From Oscillospiraceae bacterium (GTDB taxonomy: Bacteria; Bacillota; Clostridia; Oscillospirales; Oscillospiraceae): a DNA stretch of 7,581 nt. Below, one piece after another: positions 6,555-7,581 of this stretch; within the stretch, counting starts at the first letter, position 1; every line of letters begins with the position of its first letter. Below the pieces are notes generated by a model. That model was not told where the DNA came from. It saw only the letters and a list, made by a program, of their open reading frames with translations, and did no database searches. The DNA lies in NCBI GenBank assembly GCA_031266955.1, contig JAISAA010000002.1, forward strand, positions 1-7,581. Reading direction: 5' to 3'. A program made the position numbers and the translations under genes.

Positions 6555-6560
6555 TAATCG

Positions 6561-6584
6561 AAAGACGCGCCAAGCGCCGTCTTT
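6561..6584 (+). promoter_or_regulatory. Stem-loop at the predicted 5' end of the SASP mRNA
   Basis: AAAGACG (6561-6567) pairs with CGTCTTT (6578-6584), with further CGC/GCG pairing possible inside the ten-base loop. It begins seven bases after the candidate -10, at about +1. The following bases (TATAAAAAAAC) are not U-rich, so it is not a terminator; a 5' stabilising hairpin is the simplest reading. Confidence 0.55.
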
Positions 6585-6612
6585 TATAAAAAAACTCAGG
6601 AGATGAATCAAA

Positions 6613-6807
6613 ATGGCCAAATCCTCATCGATTCTCAATCCCAGCGCGCGTGACGCGCTGAACCGCTTCAAGACGGAAGCCGCTTCCGAAGTCGGCGTGA
6701 ACCTCAAGCAGGGCTACAACGGCGATATCACCGCGCGTCAGGCCGGCTCTGTCGGCGGCCAGATGGTCAAAAAGATGATCCAGGCCTACGAGAACGGCCT
6801 CCAGTAA
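6613..6807 (+). CDS. Alpha/beta-type small acid-soluble spore protein (SASP)
   Basis: This 64-residue protein coats and protects DNA in the dormant spore core and is degraded at germination to supply amino acids. It has the full family pattern: NPSARDALNRFKTEAASEVG (9-28), Y-NGDITARQAGSVGGQMVKKMI (35-56), and AYENGL at the end. The germination-protease site is TEAASEVGV (21-29), with cleavage expected after E22 by analogy with Bacillus SASPs. The ATG is preceded by AGGAGA nine bases upstream. It is the only plus-strand gene here, set between divergent hslO and convergent ATPase genes, with its own promoter candidate and terminator, so it is a single-gene unit. Its presence is the clearest sign that the organism forms endospores. 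I do not assign a specific ssp name. Confidence 0.97.
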   Translation: MAKSSSILNPSARDALNRFKTEAASEVGVNLKQGYNGDITARQAGSVGGQMVKKMIQAYENGLQ

Positions 6808-6831
6808 GCGAATATCCCAAATCGCATAGGG

Positions 6832-6871
6832 GCCGCCGCGTTTTTCAACGAACGCGGCGGCTTCTTATTAT
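6832..6871 (+). terminator. Intrinsic terminator of the SASP gene
   Basis: An 11-base-pair perfect stem, GCCGCCGCGTT (6832-6842) with AACGCGGCGGC (6851-6861), encloses an eight-base loop and is followed by TTCTTATTAT. The T-rich tail overlaps the stop codon of the convergent ATPase gene. On the minus strand the stem is followed by CCCC rather than T, so termination in that direction is less likely to be intrinsic. Confidence 0.93.
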
Positions 6872-7581
6872 ACCCTCACGCGTCTCGGGCGGCGGCGGGC
6901 TACCTTCCCCGGCAAGCGCGCGCGGGCGCTTCTCGCGGCAAATGACAACGCCATAACGACGGGCACGGACGCCAGACATACCGCGGCGAGCATAAGCGCC
7001 GCCCGTCCGCTGAGCGCCGACATATTGAACGGCTCGCGCAGTATGACGGCGCCGAGCGCGAAGCACGCCGTCATAGACGCGGCAAGCGCTTTGCGTATCG
7101 CGTTGAACGGGCGCGACACTTTTACCAGCATAAGCAGCCCGACAAAGGCGAGAACTATCGTTGACATCGTTGATATTTCGTCCGGCGTCAGCGCGAGCTT
7201 TTCCCCGAAAACAACGACGGCAAGCACGGCCAAAAGGTCCGTAAGCCCCGCCGGCAGCGCGTTTAAGAGCACATTTGACATAAACCCGCCCTTAACGCGC
7301 GCGGCGTTCGGCTCAAGCGCGAGGACAAAGGACGGTATGCCGATAAACATCATATTGAACAGCGTGAGCTGCGACGGCGTCATAGGATAACTCAGCGCGA
7401 ACAGCAGCGCGAGCAGAGTCATCGTAAAGCTGAAAATATTTTTGACGAGAAAGAGCGCCGCCGAGCGCTCTATATTATTTATCACGCGCCGCCCCTCCAT
7501 AACGACCGATTTCATAGCCGAAAAATCGGAATCGAGCAGCACGAGCTGCGCGACGTGGCACGCGACGTCACTGCCCGACGC
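6868..7581 (-). CDS. P-type cation-transporting ATPase, C-terminal part (CtpE/YfgQ-like)
   Basis: The frame enters from the right edge and ends at TAA (6870-6868), giving the last 237 residues. The first residues, ASGSDVACHVAQLVLLDSDF (1-20), are the end of the P domain just after the magnesium-binding hinge, followed by the family stretch VVMEGRRVINNIERSAALFLVKNIF (26-50). Six hydrophobic helices follow, at about 49-64, 73-89, 105-125, 139-155, 165-181 and 193-214, matching the M5-M10 region; IGIPSFVLALEPN (80-92) marks the group I know as cation-transporting ATPase E, members of which transport calcium. The protein ends in a very arginine-rich tail (221-237). ATP-driven cation transport at the cytoplasmic membrane is expected, but the phosphorylation motif is outside the window and the ion is uncertain. 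Confidence 0.92.
   Translation of the reverse strand, partial: ASGSDVACHVAQLVLLDSDFSAMKSVVMEGRRVINNIERSAALFLVKNIFSFTMTLLALLFALSYPMTPSQLTLFNMMFIGIPSFVLALEPNAARVKGGFMSNVLLNALPAGLTDLLAVLAVVVFGEKLALTPDEISTMSTIVLAFVGLLMLVKVSRPFNAIRKALAASMTACFALGAVILREPFNMSALSGRAALMLAAVCLASVPVVMALSFAARSARARLPGKVARRRPRRVRV

Noticed and set aside
6524..6558. Sigma-A promoter TTGAAT...TATAAT for the SASP gene
   Set aside because: The two boxes are 23 bases apart, too far for a housekeeping promoter; the sporulation-type reading fits better.

Overview
The window looks like chromosome from a GC-rich, endospore-forming Firmicute, most likely a Clostridia/Oscillospirales-type gut anaerobe. The reasons are an alpha/beta-type small acid-soluble spore protein (SASP) gene, strong AGGAGG-like ribosome binding sites, five tRNA genes that all encode their CCA end, a redox chaperone Hsp33 of Firmicutes type, and a divergent Clostridia-type diaminopimelate-decarboxylase-family enzyme. 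Lineage is inferred from gene content only. Everything is on the minus strand except the SASP gene.

Layout from right to left, the direction of transcription for most genes. At 7581-6868 lies the C-terminal third of a P-type cation-transporting ATPase, cut by the window edge. Converging on it is the plus-strand SASP gene (6613-6807), with a sporulation-type promoter candidate, a hairpin at the predicted 5' end of its mRNA and a strong intrinsic terminator. Divergent from the SASP gene is hslO (6419-5496), with its own sigma-A-type promoter and a TTG start. Just after hslO sits a perfect consensus sigma-A promoter (TTGACA-17-TATAAT) driving a five-tRNA operon, Val(TAC)-Asp(GTC)-Phe(GAA)-Gly(GCC)-Cys(GCA), which ends in an intrinsic terminator at 4742-4770.

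Downstream of that terminator is a second tightly packed minus-strand block: a PLP-dependent decarboxylase of the diaminopimelate decarboxylase family (4697-3444), proB (3429-2638), proA (2587-1340), and the N-terminal 432 residues of a membrane sensor histidine kinase (1298 to the edge). ProB and ProA carry out the first two steps of proline synthesis from glutamate. The decarboxylase is probably the last step of lysine synthesis, although its motifs are diverged. The kinase follows proA by 41 bases with no visible terminator and may be co-transcribed. It has two membrane helices around a dCache-like sensor domain, then HAMP and a coiled coil, and it is cut exactly at the phospho-acceptor histidine box.

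Most of the window is ordinary housekeeping sequence, and I see no clear undescribed system. The points most worth a second look are the divergent decarboxylase joined to proBA, the sensor kinase behind proA, an insertion in Hsp33 whose DNA contains two stem-loops, the 5' hairpin on the spore-protein mRNA, and a degenerate direct repeat in the last tRNA spacer.
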